Origin: Planctomycetia bacterium
Lineage (GTDB): Bacteria > Planctomycetota > Planctomycetia > Pirellulales > UBA1268
DNA length: 22,522 nt
Direction of reading: 5' to 3'
Assembly: GCA_009919445.1 (NCBI GenBank)
Contig: RGBY01000010.1
Span: 1-22,522 of the forward strand
Both the position numbers and the translations under genes were made by a program. Under the pieces are notes generated by a model. That model did not search any database, had not been told where the DNA came from, and saw only the letters and a list, made by a program, of their open reading frames with translations. This document shows, one piece after another, positions 1-6,101 of this stretch (position 1 is its first letter; every line of letters begins with the position of its first letter).

Positions 1-290
1 AGTGCGGCCCGGGTTGGTGAGCAGACCGGGCAATTCGCATAGAAGTTGTCGAGCCGCATGCCAGCCGCGACCAGAGCGTCCATGGCTGGCGTCTGTAAAT
101 CAGCACCGCCATAGGCCCCCAGGTCTCCCCACCCCTGATCATCGGTGAGAATCATGAGGATGTTGGGCTGTTGCGTCTTGCCATGAGGCTCAGCTGCCGC
201 TGGAGTCGTGCCGCTCACGCCCGCAAGCAGGAACGCCAAGGCCCAGATTCCGCGTGCAAATAGGACGTGCTTGAAATGCCTCTCTCGCAT
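1..290 (-). CDS. Sulfatase (arylsulfatase family), N-terminal part, cut by window edge
   Basis: The reverse strand from 290 reads an uninterrupted frame of 96 codons to the window edge. Residues 1-33 form a signal peptide (basic start, hydrophobic stretch, Ala-rich cleavage region). The segment PNILMILTDDQGWGDLG (about 42-58) is the sulfatase family's first metal-binding block, with D50 and D51 as probable calcium ligands. CSPTR at 90-94 matches the C-x-P-x-R site where Cys90 is converted to formylglycine, so an active secreted sulfatase hydrolysing sulfate esters is expected. A TGAGGA stretch about 8 nt upstream of the ATG is a plausible ribosome binding site and supports this start. Sulfatases are very abundant in planctomycetes and often act on algal sulfated polysaccharides; the substrate here cannot be told. 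About two thirds or more of the protein lies outside the window. Confidence 0.88.
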   Translation of the reverse strand, partial: MRERHFKHVLFARGIWALAFLLAGVSGTTPAAAEPHGKTQQPNILMILTDDQGWGDLGAYGGADLQTPAMDALVAAGMRLDNFYANCPVCSPTRAA

Positions 291-506
291 AATCAAATCC
301 TCAGAGTCGCGTGGCGGTGGCTGGGAAACTTTTTAGATCGCAGATTCTGACCGGCCTTGAGCGTATCCTGTCGGGGCAAAGTTGACGAGACGCGAAGCGT
401 TGATCGCCCAGCCTCTGCCCGGTTTCAGTATTGGTGGTGGCACGGTTACGATTCCGGGAATGAGCATGCTGTTTGAACGACTTCCAGTCCGATGGGACTG
501 CGGCAC

Positions 507-656
507 ATGATGAAACGGGGACGACGCAGGACTTGGCGAAGGGTGCGACGCGGAATGCTGCTGGCTGCCGCTTGGACTGGTGCCAGTCTGCTCCTTATTT
601 GGGTTCTGCTGGGGCCGCCGAGGCTTATCTACCGGCTACTCTCATGGCTGTGGTAA
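507..656 (+). CDS. Possible 49-residue basic membrane miniprotein
   Basis: A short frame starting MMKRGRRRTW and ending in RLLSWLW lies in the otherwise gene-free 291-694 interval. It has a strongly basic N-terminus (nine Arg/Lys in the first 16 residues) followed by one hydrophobic segment (about residues 17-36, rich in Leu, Ala, Ile) and a second amphipathic Arg/Leu/Trp tail. This is what a small single-pass membrane protein with a cytoplasmic N-terminus would look like. Starts at 492 (five residues longer) or 510 are also possible. No good Shine-Dalgarno sequence precedes any of them, and no promoter is evident. Longer frames across the same interval (473-880, 580-798) have no protein-like composition and the first runs into yedK. 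I do not recognise a family. It could be a chance frame; the charge and hydrophobicity pattern is the only support. Confidence 0.38.
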   Translation: MMKRGRRRTWRRVRRGMLLAAAWTGASLLLIWVLLGPPRLIYRLLSWLW

Positions 657-694
657 GGCTGCCCCCAATCCGCAGACGGCTCGCTCATGGCCCG

Positions 695-1405
695 TTAGTC
701 AAACGGAAGTGTTCTCTGGAGATTGGCCGGCCGCTGCTGCTGGCAAGCCAGAATGCACTGCGGACTATCATTTCGAACACTGTTCACAAACGTGCTGACT
801 GGATAGCAGACAGTGTCTTCAGACGGCATGGGTTGGAGGAGGGCTGCGATTTCGGCGGCGGGAATCTCGCTCGGACTTAACCAGCGGTCATACTGGCTGG
901 CGGGGATGACGACTGGCATCCGGTGGTGGATCGGTGCCACCCCTTGATGGGCTGCACAGGTCAGGACTGTGCACGACTCGATGACGGCTCCATTTTCCTC
1001 CCAACGGTCCCAGAGGCCGCCCATAGCAAAGGGCTGGCCGGCTCTATGTGTGATGTGAAACGGCTGCTTGCCAGCAGGTGTTGATTGCCATTCATAAAAG
1101 CCAGTGGCGACAATCAGACATCGCCGCGTTCGGAAACTTGCCTTGAACGCTGGTTTATCGCGTACGGTTTCACTGCGTGCCTGTGTGAGGCTGCTGGAAA
1201 TTTGCGGAGTCTCTGCCCATGAGGGAATCAGGCCCCAATGGAGCAGAACCGCCTCGCGGGCCTTGGTGTTTTCTCGCTGGCGAATAGCGAGGACGCCTTG
1301 GCCCGGTGCAATGTTGTACCGTGGTGCCAGGCCCCTTGGGCAGGTGATCTGAAAGGCACTGGTGAGTTCACCGTCTGCTGTTGTGAGCGAATAGCGACCG
1401 CACAT
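695..1405 (-). CDS. yedK: SRAP domain protein YedK/HMCES (abasic-site DNA-protein crosslinking)
   Basis: The 236-residue product is full length for the SRAP (DUF159) family. This family binds abasic sites in single-stranded DNA and protects them by forming a thiazolidine crosslink through the alpha-amino and thiol groups of Cys2. Cys2 is present directly after Met1 (MCGRYSL), which fixes the start because Met removal must expose the Cys. Other family blocks are APRYNIAPGQ (about 27-36), GFYEW with Glu105, APIHHRMP with His160, and the C-terminal VNSVRNDSP. One deviation: in the block usually N-A-R-x-E, the Asn is Gln75 (TQARSET). The gene is divergent from the CIA30-domain gene across a 127-bp gap to its preferred start. 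I saw no LexA-like operator. The family assignment is secure; crosslinking activity is inferred from family knowledge. Confidence 0.94.
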   Translation of the reverse strand: MCGRYSLTTADGELTSAFQITCPRGLAPRYNIAPGQGVLAIRQRENTKAREAVLLHWGLIPSWAETPQISSSLTQARSETVRDKPAFKASFRTRRCLIVATGFYEWQSTPAGKQPFHITHRAGQPFAMGGLWDRWEENGAVIESCTVLTCAAHQGVAPIHHRMPVVIPASQYDRWLSPSEIPAAEIAALLQPMPSEDTVCYPVSTFVNSVRNDSPQCILACQQQRPANLQRTLPFD

Positions 1406-1532
1406 GAGAGCCGCAGTCTACAATATGAAGGTCGCGTGGGAACGGTGAAGTCATCCAGAGGCTGCACGCTGAAAGGCGAGCAGCGCCACAGCGACCACTG
1501 GCATGAACCCAAAAAGCTGGAGAATACAGAAA

Positions 1533-2156
1533 ATGAAATGGACGCAGGCTGTCTTGGTGGGTGCGGTGGCGTTGGCGTTTTCGAACGCAAGCCTAGCAGT
1601 CGCCGATCAAACAATCGCCGGGCAAACAATCGCCGGTCAAGCACCAACCGATCAGACTCTCATTGATCTGAGGGCTCCAGACGTCGCCCGGCAGTGGCAG
1701 GTGGTAAACGACGGAGTCATGGGGGGTGTCTCTAAGGGGCAATTTCGTCTTTCGGAAGACGGAACGCTTGTGTTTTCGGGAACACTCTCTCTTAAGAACA
1801 ATGGCGGGTTTGCCTCAATCCGTTGCAGCACGATTGGCCACACCTTGAAAGCAGATGACTCAATCGTCGTTACGGTGAAGGGAGACGGGCGAGACTATAT
1901 TTTGAACCTCTACACAAAAAGTCGGCGGATGGCATTCTCGTATCGTGCGCCGCTGATTGTCCCTGCTGGCGACTGGGCTGATCTGGTTGTGCCGTTGGCT
2001 GCGTTCGTGCCTACCTCGTTTGGACGACAGGTTCAGGGTATGGGGCCGGTTGATCCCAGCCAGGTCAGAGGCATTGGGTTCATGCTAAGCGACAAGAAGC
2101 CGGGACCGTTCCAGTTGCAGGTGCGGTCAATCAGTGTACGGCCAGCAAATGACTAG
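1533..2156 (+). CDS. Exported CIA30-family protein
   Basis: From ATG 1533 the product is 207 residues. Residues 1-24 (MKWTQAVLVG onward, hydrophobic, ending SLAVA) form a signal peptide, so the protein is probably periplasmic or secreted. A short pentapeptide repeat follows, then a CIA30-type domain, recognisable by WQVVNDGVMGGVSKG, by GGFASIR, and by the beta-rich C-terminal half (YILNLYTKSRR, DWADLVVPL, GIGFMLSDKKPGPFQLQV). CIA30 was named for a mitochondrial complex I assembly factor. Bacterial members are galactose-binding-like beta-sandwiches of mostly unknown role, so no complex I function should be assumed. An upstream in-frame ATG at 1503 would add ten charged residues before the signal peptide. 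GGAG 9-10 nt upstream of 1533 favours the shorter form. A weak terminator-like hairpin follows the stop. Confidence 0.85.
   Translation: MKWTQAVLVGAVALAFSNASLAVADQTIAGQTIAGQAPTDQTLIDLRAPDVARQWQVVNDGVMGGVSKGQFRLSEDGTLVFSGTLSLKNNGGFASIRCSTIGHTLKADDSIVVTVKGDGRDYILNLYTKSRRMAFSYRAPLIVPAGDWADLVVPLAAFVPTSFGRQVQGMGPVDPSQVRGIGFMLSDKKPGPFQLQVRSISVRPAND
1605..1664 (+). repeat. 15-bp in-frame tandem repeat (pentapeptide units)
   Basis: Four 15-bp units, 1605-1619, 1620-1634, 1635-1649 and 1650-1664, encode the pentapeptides DQTIA, GQTIA, GQAPT and DQTLI directly after the signal peptide of the CIA30 protein. The first two units are nearly identical (acaatcgcc core) and the last two are degenerate. The unit length is a multiple of three, so copy number could change without breaking the frame. 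It probably acts as a flexible linker. Confidence 0.7.
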
Positions 2157-2169
2157 CCGGTTAGCCTGA

Positions 2170-2190
2170 GAGCCACCCGTCGGCTTTTTT
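2170..2190 (+). terminator. Weak intrinsic terminator after CIA30 gene
   Basis: AGCC (2171-2174) pairs with GGCT (2182-2185) around a 7-nt loop, with a possible extra G-U pair, followed at once by a run of Ts ending at 2190. It begins 14 nt after the stop codon of the CIA30-domain gene. The stem is short, so termination may be partial. Confidence 0.45.
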
Positions 2191-2244
2191 CACCGATGCC
2201 GCGTGCAGGATTGCTGAGAAATTACAGGTGTGACCAATCGCCGC

Positions 2245-2325
2245 ATGGTTTGGGGTCAAACCATTTCCGCTGTCTGCACGGGTAGCCCAGCGACGGTGGG
2301 CCTACTGGTAGCATTTTTCGGATGC
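2245..2325 (+). other. Cluster of three short hairpins in the intergenic region
   Basis: Three inverted repeats lie in tandem. ATGGTTTG (2245-2252) and CAAACCAT (2257-2264) form a perfect 8-bp stem with a GGGT loop. GTAGCCCA (2282-2289) and TGGGCCTAC (2297-2305) form a stem with one bulged base. GCAT (2311-2314) and ATGC (2322-2325) form a short stem with a T-rich loop. CTAC at 2302-2305 could pair instead with GTAG at 2308-2311, which would break the second stem. No reading frame is credible here. It could be a small structured RNA, a leader of the tRNA transcript, or chance; I recognise no Rfam-type consensus. Confidence 0.35.
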
Positions 2326-2339
2326 GGTAGAATCGGGCG

Positions 2340-2383
2340 GTCGACGGCAATCACCCCGTGGTTCAGCTGTGGGGTGTGTCGAC
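2340..2383 (+). other. Hairpin immediately upstream of the tRNA
   Basis: GTCGAC at 2340-2345 is repeated at 2378-2383; being self-complementary, the copies can pair with each other. Inside them CACCCC (2352-2357) pairs with GGGGTG (2371-2376) around a 13-nt loop. The two stems are separated by an asymmetric internal loop. The structure ends 8 nt before the mature 5' end of the tRNA, so it would sit in the 5' leader removed by RNase P, or bind a regulator as DNA. A TAGAAT hexamer at 2328-2333 could be a -10 element but no -35 accompanies it. Confidence 0.45.
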
Positions 2384-2391
2384 GGCGTGCT

Positions 2392-2474
2392 GGAGGGTAA
2401 GCGAATTGGCAAGCGGCCACATTGGAATTGTGGTGCCCCGCAAGGGGTTGTGGGTTCGAGTCCCATGCCCTCCG
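2392..2474 (+). tRNA. Atypical class II tRNA-Ser, anticodon GGA
   Basis: The acceptor stem is GGAGGGT (2392-2398) with GCCCTCC (2467-2473), followed by discriminator G2474. The anticodon stem is CCACA (2417-2421) with TGTGG (2429-2433). Its loop TTGGAAT gives anticodon GGA at 2424-2426, reading the serine codons UCC and UCU. A long variable arm (CCCC, loop GCAA, GGGG; 2436-2447) and G73 agree with serine identity. The T-arm has the canonical TTCGAGT loop (2455-2461) with stems 2450-2454 and 2462-2466. No 3' CCA is encoded. Odd points: position 8 is A rather than U, and the D-stem is only GC/GC (2401-2402 with 2413-2414). A2399 can also pair with T2466, turning the 7+5 acceptor/T-arm into 8+4. 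A reduced-function tRNA or a tRNA-like element cannot be excluded. Confidence 0.85.
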
Positions 2475-2769
2475 CTTCAGGAATAAACGGATCGACCTTG
2501 GATTATCGACCTTGAAGATTGTGTTGCGACCATTCAATTTCGCAGCATGCCGTTCTGGCGGCTGATCGCAGCAGATGGCAGAGGAGGCAAGTGGTGGAGG
2601 CCATTCCCTTGTGCCGCGTCTAACAGAGGCAGTCAAGCGGCTCCTAGACGCCGCCCGCCTGTTCCCTTCGTCGTCCTGCCCACCCTGTTCGTCCCTGCCG
2701 ATAATACCCCGCCCTTGCGTGCCAGCAGCCTGCTGACGGTCGGCTTGTCATTTTCAAACGGATGCCACC
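2475..2769. other. Intergenic region between tRNA and ABC-F gene; short tandem repeat
   Basis: No convincing gene in these 295 bases. Just after the tRNA, atcgaccttggatt at 2491-2504 is repeated imperfectly at 2505-2520 (shared core atcgaccttg, period 14). The remainder is C-rich before the ABC-F start, with a GATAAT hexamer at 2700-2705 that might be a -10 element but lacks a matching -35. CAGCAGcCTGCTG is a small palindrome near 2724. Confidence 0.4.
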
Positions 2770-4545
2770 ATGGCGGTTCTCCTTGAGATTCGAAACGCGT
2801 CAAAGCGATACGGCGAGCAGGTCCTGCTCGATGAAGCCTCTGCCACGATTACCGATGATGGCAAGGTCGGTTTTGTCGGCAGGAACGGCGCCGGGAAAAG
2901 CACCCTGCTCAGGGTTATCCTTGGAGAAGAAGAGCTAGACGGCGGGGAGGTCATCCACCATCCACGGCTTCGGCTTGGATATCTGCGGCAGCACGATCCC
3001 TTTCTGCCTGATGAGTCGGCGCTTGATTTCTTGATGCGGGACAGTAACCAGCCAGACTGGAAATGTGGCGAGGTAGCCGGTCAGTTTGAGTTGAAGGGTG
3101 GCCCCTTGCATGGGCCGGTGCACGCACTTTCTGGTGGTTGGCAGACCCGGGTCAAGCTGGCTGCCCTGCTCCTCCATGAGCCCAATCTGCTGCTGCTCGA
3201 CGAACCAACGAACTTTCTCGATCTCCGGACGCAGATGCTGCTTGAGCATTTTCTGCGTGGCTTTAAAGAGTCATGCCTCATTGTTTCCCATGACCGTGGG
3301 TTTTTGACGGCCACCTGCGACCGAACCCTCGATTTGACCAACGGAAAATTGACGACCTATCCCGGCAAAATCGACGCCTTCCTTGATCATCAGCAGGAGC
3401 AGCAACAGCATCTCGAACGGGTGAATGCCGCGACGTTGGCGAAAAAGCGACAGTTGGAACGGTTTATCACCAAGAATCGTGCCAAAGCCTCGACGGCATC
3501 GCAGGCCCGGTCAAAGGCCAAGCAGCTTGAGCGGCTTCAGTTGGCAGAGATCGCCAGTACCGCCCCCACGGCTGCAATCCGGTGCCCAGAGGTCAGCCCA
3601 CGACAGGGACCTGCTGTTCGCTGCCTCGATCTTGCCATTGGCTATCCCAATCGTACGGTGGCAGAAGATGTCGCCATCGAAATCGATCATGGCTCACGGA
3701 CCGCCATCGTTGGGGACAATGGCCAGGGCAAGACAACGTTCCTGCGAACCTTAGTTGGCTCACTTGAACCTGTGGACGGGCGACTGCGTTGGGGATATGG
3801 CTGTGAGGTTGGAACCTATGCCCAGCATGTCTACACCACACTCCCCGAAACGGAGACCGTCCTGAGTTACCTTGAGCGGGTATCGGCCGTTGGCACGAAG
3901 ACTCAGCGGATTCTCGACCTCGCTGGTGCGATGCTGTTTCGCGGTCAGGCAACCGAGAAGAGGGTTAAAGTCCTCTCCGGTGGCGAACGGGCTCGGCTTT
4001 GTCTTGCCGGTTTGCTCCTCGGTGGATTCAATGTGCTTGTGCTAGATGAGCCGGGGAATCATCTCGATGTTGAAACAGTCGATGCCCTCGCCGCGGCACT
4101 GTGTGACTATGCCGGAACAGTCATCTTTACCAGCCACGACCGGACATTTGTTGAAGCCGTCGCCTCCAGCGTGATTGAGGTCAGTGAGGGACGAGTGGTG
4201 CACTACCCCGGGTCCTACCGGCATTACGTTGACCGACTGCACGCCGAAGTCGATGCGGTCGATGCAGCGGCAGCACCTGCAAATCGGCCCACTGACTCTG
4301 ACAAAAATGTGCCTGCGAAAACCGCCCATTCAGAGCGGAAAGTACGGAAGCAGATTGCCTCGCTTGAAAAGACCATTGGGCGGCTTGATGAAGAAAAGCG
4401 ACTGATCAATGAGCGTCTGTTGGCGGTTACCGACCCTGAGGAGGCGATTGAAGTGCACGCGTCACTTACGCGTGTCGCTGAAGAACTGGCCCAGGCAGAA
4501 GAAAACTGGCTGGTTTTGCAGGAATCACTCGCGGGTCAAGAGTAG
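2770..4545 (+). CDS. ABC-F family ATPase (Uup/YheS-like)
   Basis: The 591-residue protein contains two ABC ATPase domains in one chain and no membrane segment, as in the ABC-F translation factors that act on ribosomes. Domain 1 has Walker A GRNGAGKST (about 37-45), signature LSGGW (120-124) and Walker B LLLLDEPTNFLD (140-151). A charged linker, KRQLERFITKNRAKASTASQ (about 226-245), corresponds to the ABC-F interdomain arm that reaches the ribosomal E/P site. Domain 2 has Walker A GDNGQGKTT (315-323), LSGGERARL (402-410) and LDEPGNHLD (425-433). A C-terminal coiled coil (about 520-590) resembles the extension in Uup and YheS. Domain 2 carries Gly where the family almost always has Thr (DEPTNHLD). 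No strong Shine-Dalgarno precedes ATG 2770. It converges on mak with a 59-bp gap. Which of EttA, Uup or YheS it replaces cannot be told. Confidence 0.92.
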   Translation: MAVLLEIRNASKRYGEQVLLDEASATITDDGKVGFVGRNGAGKSTLLRVILGEEELDGGEVIHHPRLRLGYLRQHDPFLPDESALDFLMRDSNQPDWKCGEVAGQFELKGGPLHGPVHALSGGWQTRVKLAALLLHEPNLLLLDEPTNFLDLRTQMLLEHFLRGFKESCLIVSHDRGFLTATCDRTLDLTNGKLTTYPGKIDAFLDHQQEQQQHLERVNAATLAKKRQLERFITKNRAKASTASQARSKAKQLERLQLAEIASTAPTAAIRCPEVSPRQGPAVRCLDLAIGYPNRTVAEDVAIEIDHGSRTAIVGDNGQGKTTFLRTLVGSLEPVDGRLRWGYGCEVGTYAQHVYTTLPETETVLSYLERVSAVGTKTQRILDLAGAMLFRGQATEKRVKVLSGGERARLCLAGLLLGGFNVLVLDEPGNHLDVETVDALAAALCDYAGTVIFTSHDRTFVEAVASSVIEVSEGRVVHYPGSYRHYVDRLHAEVDAVDAAAAPANRPTDSDKNVPAKTAHSERKVRKQIASLEKTIGRLDEEKRLINERLLAVTDPEEAIEVHASLTRVAEELAQAEENWLVLQESLAGQE

Positions 4546-4604
4546 ACATCGCCACTCGTCCGCGAGAACATACCAAACGTGGCAGCCCAGACACGCCTGC
4601 GGTG

Positions 4605-6101
4605 TTAGAGCCCTTCTGTCTGCGACGGAATCTCTTCTGGTGGGAAGCACGGTGGGACGCCTTCGCCATCGAGCAGGATCTGTTCAAGGGCTGCCAGCGG
4701 CACCTCGATCCAATCAGGCCGATTATGAAGTTCGTAAGCGAGTTCGTAGATTGCCTTGTCGAGTATGAAGGCTGTGCACAAACTCCTGGCCTCGGTTTCG
4801 CAATGCGGCCAGAAGGCGGCTCCTGCAGCCTGACGGGCATAGGCGGTTAGGAACAGGCGACTGAGACGGCTGCTATCAATGGCGTGCTGGTGTGTCTGCC
4901 GGCTGGCACAGCGGGCGAGATAATCAAATGATCGGCAGATGCCAGCAAGATCCTTCCAGACGCTGGCTCGCTCCCGCCGCTCGGCCAGCGTCCGTGACGG
5001 CTCGCCCTCAAAGTCAATGACCCAGAGTTTCTCGCTGTGAGGCTGATAGAGCAGCTGGCCAAGGTGGTAGTCTCCATGAACTCGAATGAATGCTGCTTCG
5101 CAGGGCGTTTCTTTCAGTGCAGTAAACCGCTTCAGAAGCGTCTCGCGACTGGTAAGCAAATTCTTGATGCGAGACTGGACCGAGCCCGACACCCCCGTCG
5201 TTTCAAGTTCTGAAAACACGGATCGGGCATGGGCCTGCATCGTTTCTTCCAAGGCCGCGATGACCGCCGGCGTTGGGCAAACGGCAGCAAACGGAGAATC
5301 GGGGCTGTCGCTCTGGCACGCAAGGGCCTTGTGCATATTGGCCGTCAGCGTTCCTGCCGCCTCCACGACCGCATCAACCTCGGCAGATGACGTGGTTTCA
5401 TCAAGGAGACTGGCAAGCAGATGATCCCAAAGGCTTTTCGCGGCGCTTAGTCCGCGATGCACAGTGGCGACAACGCCAGACGATCCAGCGTCATTGGCTG
5501 GCTGGTATTCCAGCCAGCCGAGCAATTCTGGCGAGCCACCCCAGCCGTTTTGCATCAAGAAATTTGCCACCTCGACCTCAGGCTGGATACCCGGACGAAA
5601 TCGTCGGATCAGCTTCACGACGTCGGATCTGTCAGTCTGCTCGTGCTCGCGGACGATGAGCGTTGTATTCGAGGTATCGCCACCGATTGAACAGACGTCG
5701 AGTGACGTGCCTCCCGGCTCAAACGTGAGGGGGTTAGCCGCAGCCGTGCGTCGTCCGCACAGTAGGCCCGCCGCTGTTGGTTGGCTGCTTTCGCTTGCAA
5801 TCAGGCCCAGCAGCCAGGCTACAAAAACTGGATCAGCTGCCGCGTCCACGCACTGGGCAGCCCTGTCAGCGTTCAGGTCACGGCGGACCGGAACAATATA
5901 GTGACTCGTGCTGGTCTGTTCTCCGTACGCGAGAAAGAGAATCCAGTGGGTAGGCACTCTCTGCGGGTCGTACTGAATGGCAAGTGCGTCGACAACGGTC
6001 ACGTGCTCACGCACACTGGCGGAATGCTTTGAGGCAAACCACCGGGCTTCTTGCAGCCAGGGAAGGATAGCACTGAGATCTGGGGGGGTAGCCTTAGTCA
6101 C
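4605..6101 (-). CDS. mak: Maltokinase (ATP:maltose 1-phosphotransferase)
   Basis: This 498-residue protein matches maltokinases (Mak1/Pep2), which phosphorylate maltose to maltose 1-phosphate, the substrate of GlgE. The eukaryotic-like kinase core shows VKLIRRFRPGIQPEVEVANFL (162-182) in the N-lobe, VHGDYHLGQLLY (341-352) as catalytic loop and WVIDFEGEP (360-368) as the metal-binding motif. The C-terminal FILDKAIYELAYELHNRPDW (445-464) is diagnostic of maltokinases, including those fused to trehalose synthase. Here the kinase is a separate protein. It starts with GTG (6099-6101) and overlaps the end of glgE by 8 nt, which implies translational coupling and co-expression. Trehalose synthase, the usual source of maltose for this pathway, is not encoded in the window. 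Confidence 0.9.
   Translation of the reverse strand: MTKATPPDLSAILPWLQEARWFASKHSASVREHVTVVDALAIQYDPQRVPTHWILFLAYGEQTSTSHYIVPVRRDLNADRAAQCVDAAADPVFVAWLLGLIASESSQPTAAGLLCGRRTAAANPLTFEPGGTSLDVCSIGGDTSNTTLIVREHEQTDRSDVVKLIRRFRPGIQPEVEVANFLMQNGWGGSPELLGWLEYQPANDAGSSGVVATVHRGLSAAKSLWDHLLASLLDETTSSAEVDAVVEAAGTLTANMHKALACQSDSPDSPFAAVCPTPAVIAALEETMQAHARSVFSELETTGVSGSVQSRIKNLLTSRETLLKRFTALKETPCEAAFIRVHGDYHLGQLLYQPHSEKLWVIDFEGEPSRTLAERRERASVWKDLAGICRSFDYLARCASRQTHQHAIDSSRLSRLFLTAYARQAAGAAFWPHCETEARSLCTAFILDKAIYELAYELHNRPDWIEVPLAALEQILLDGEGVPPCFPPEEIPSQTEGL

Noticed and set aside
473..880. Plus-strand open frame of 135 codons overlapping the end of yedK
   Set aside because: No protein-like composition or family resemblance, and its 3' half is antisense to the well-supported yedK coding sequence.
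1381..1425. Promoter for the CIA30 gene based on TACAAT at 1419-1424
   Set aside because: The -10-like hexamer is acceptable but no -35 element lies 16-18 nt upstream, so it is not listed as a feature.
1228..1647. Minus-strand open frame across the yedK/CIA30 divergent region
   Set aside because: Overlaps two confident genes; the Arg/Ser/Pro-rich translation is typical of a shadow frame in GC-rich DNA.
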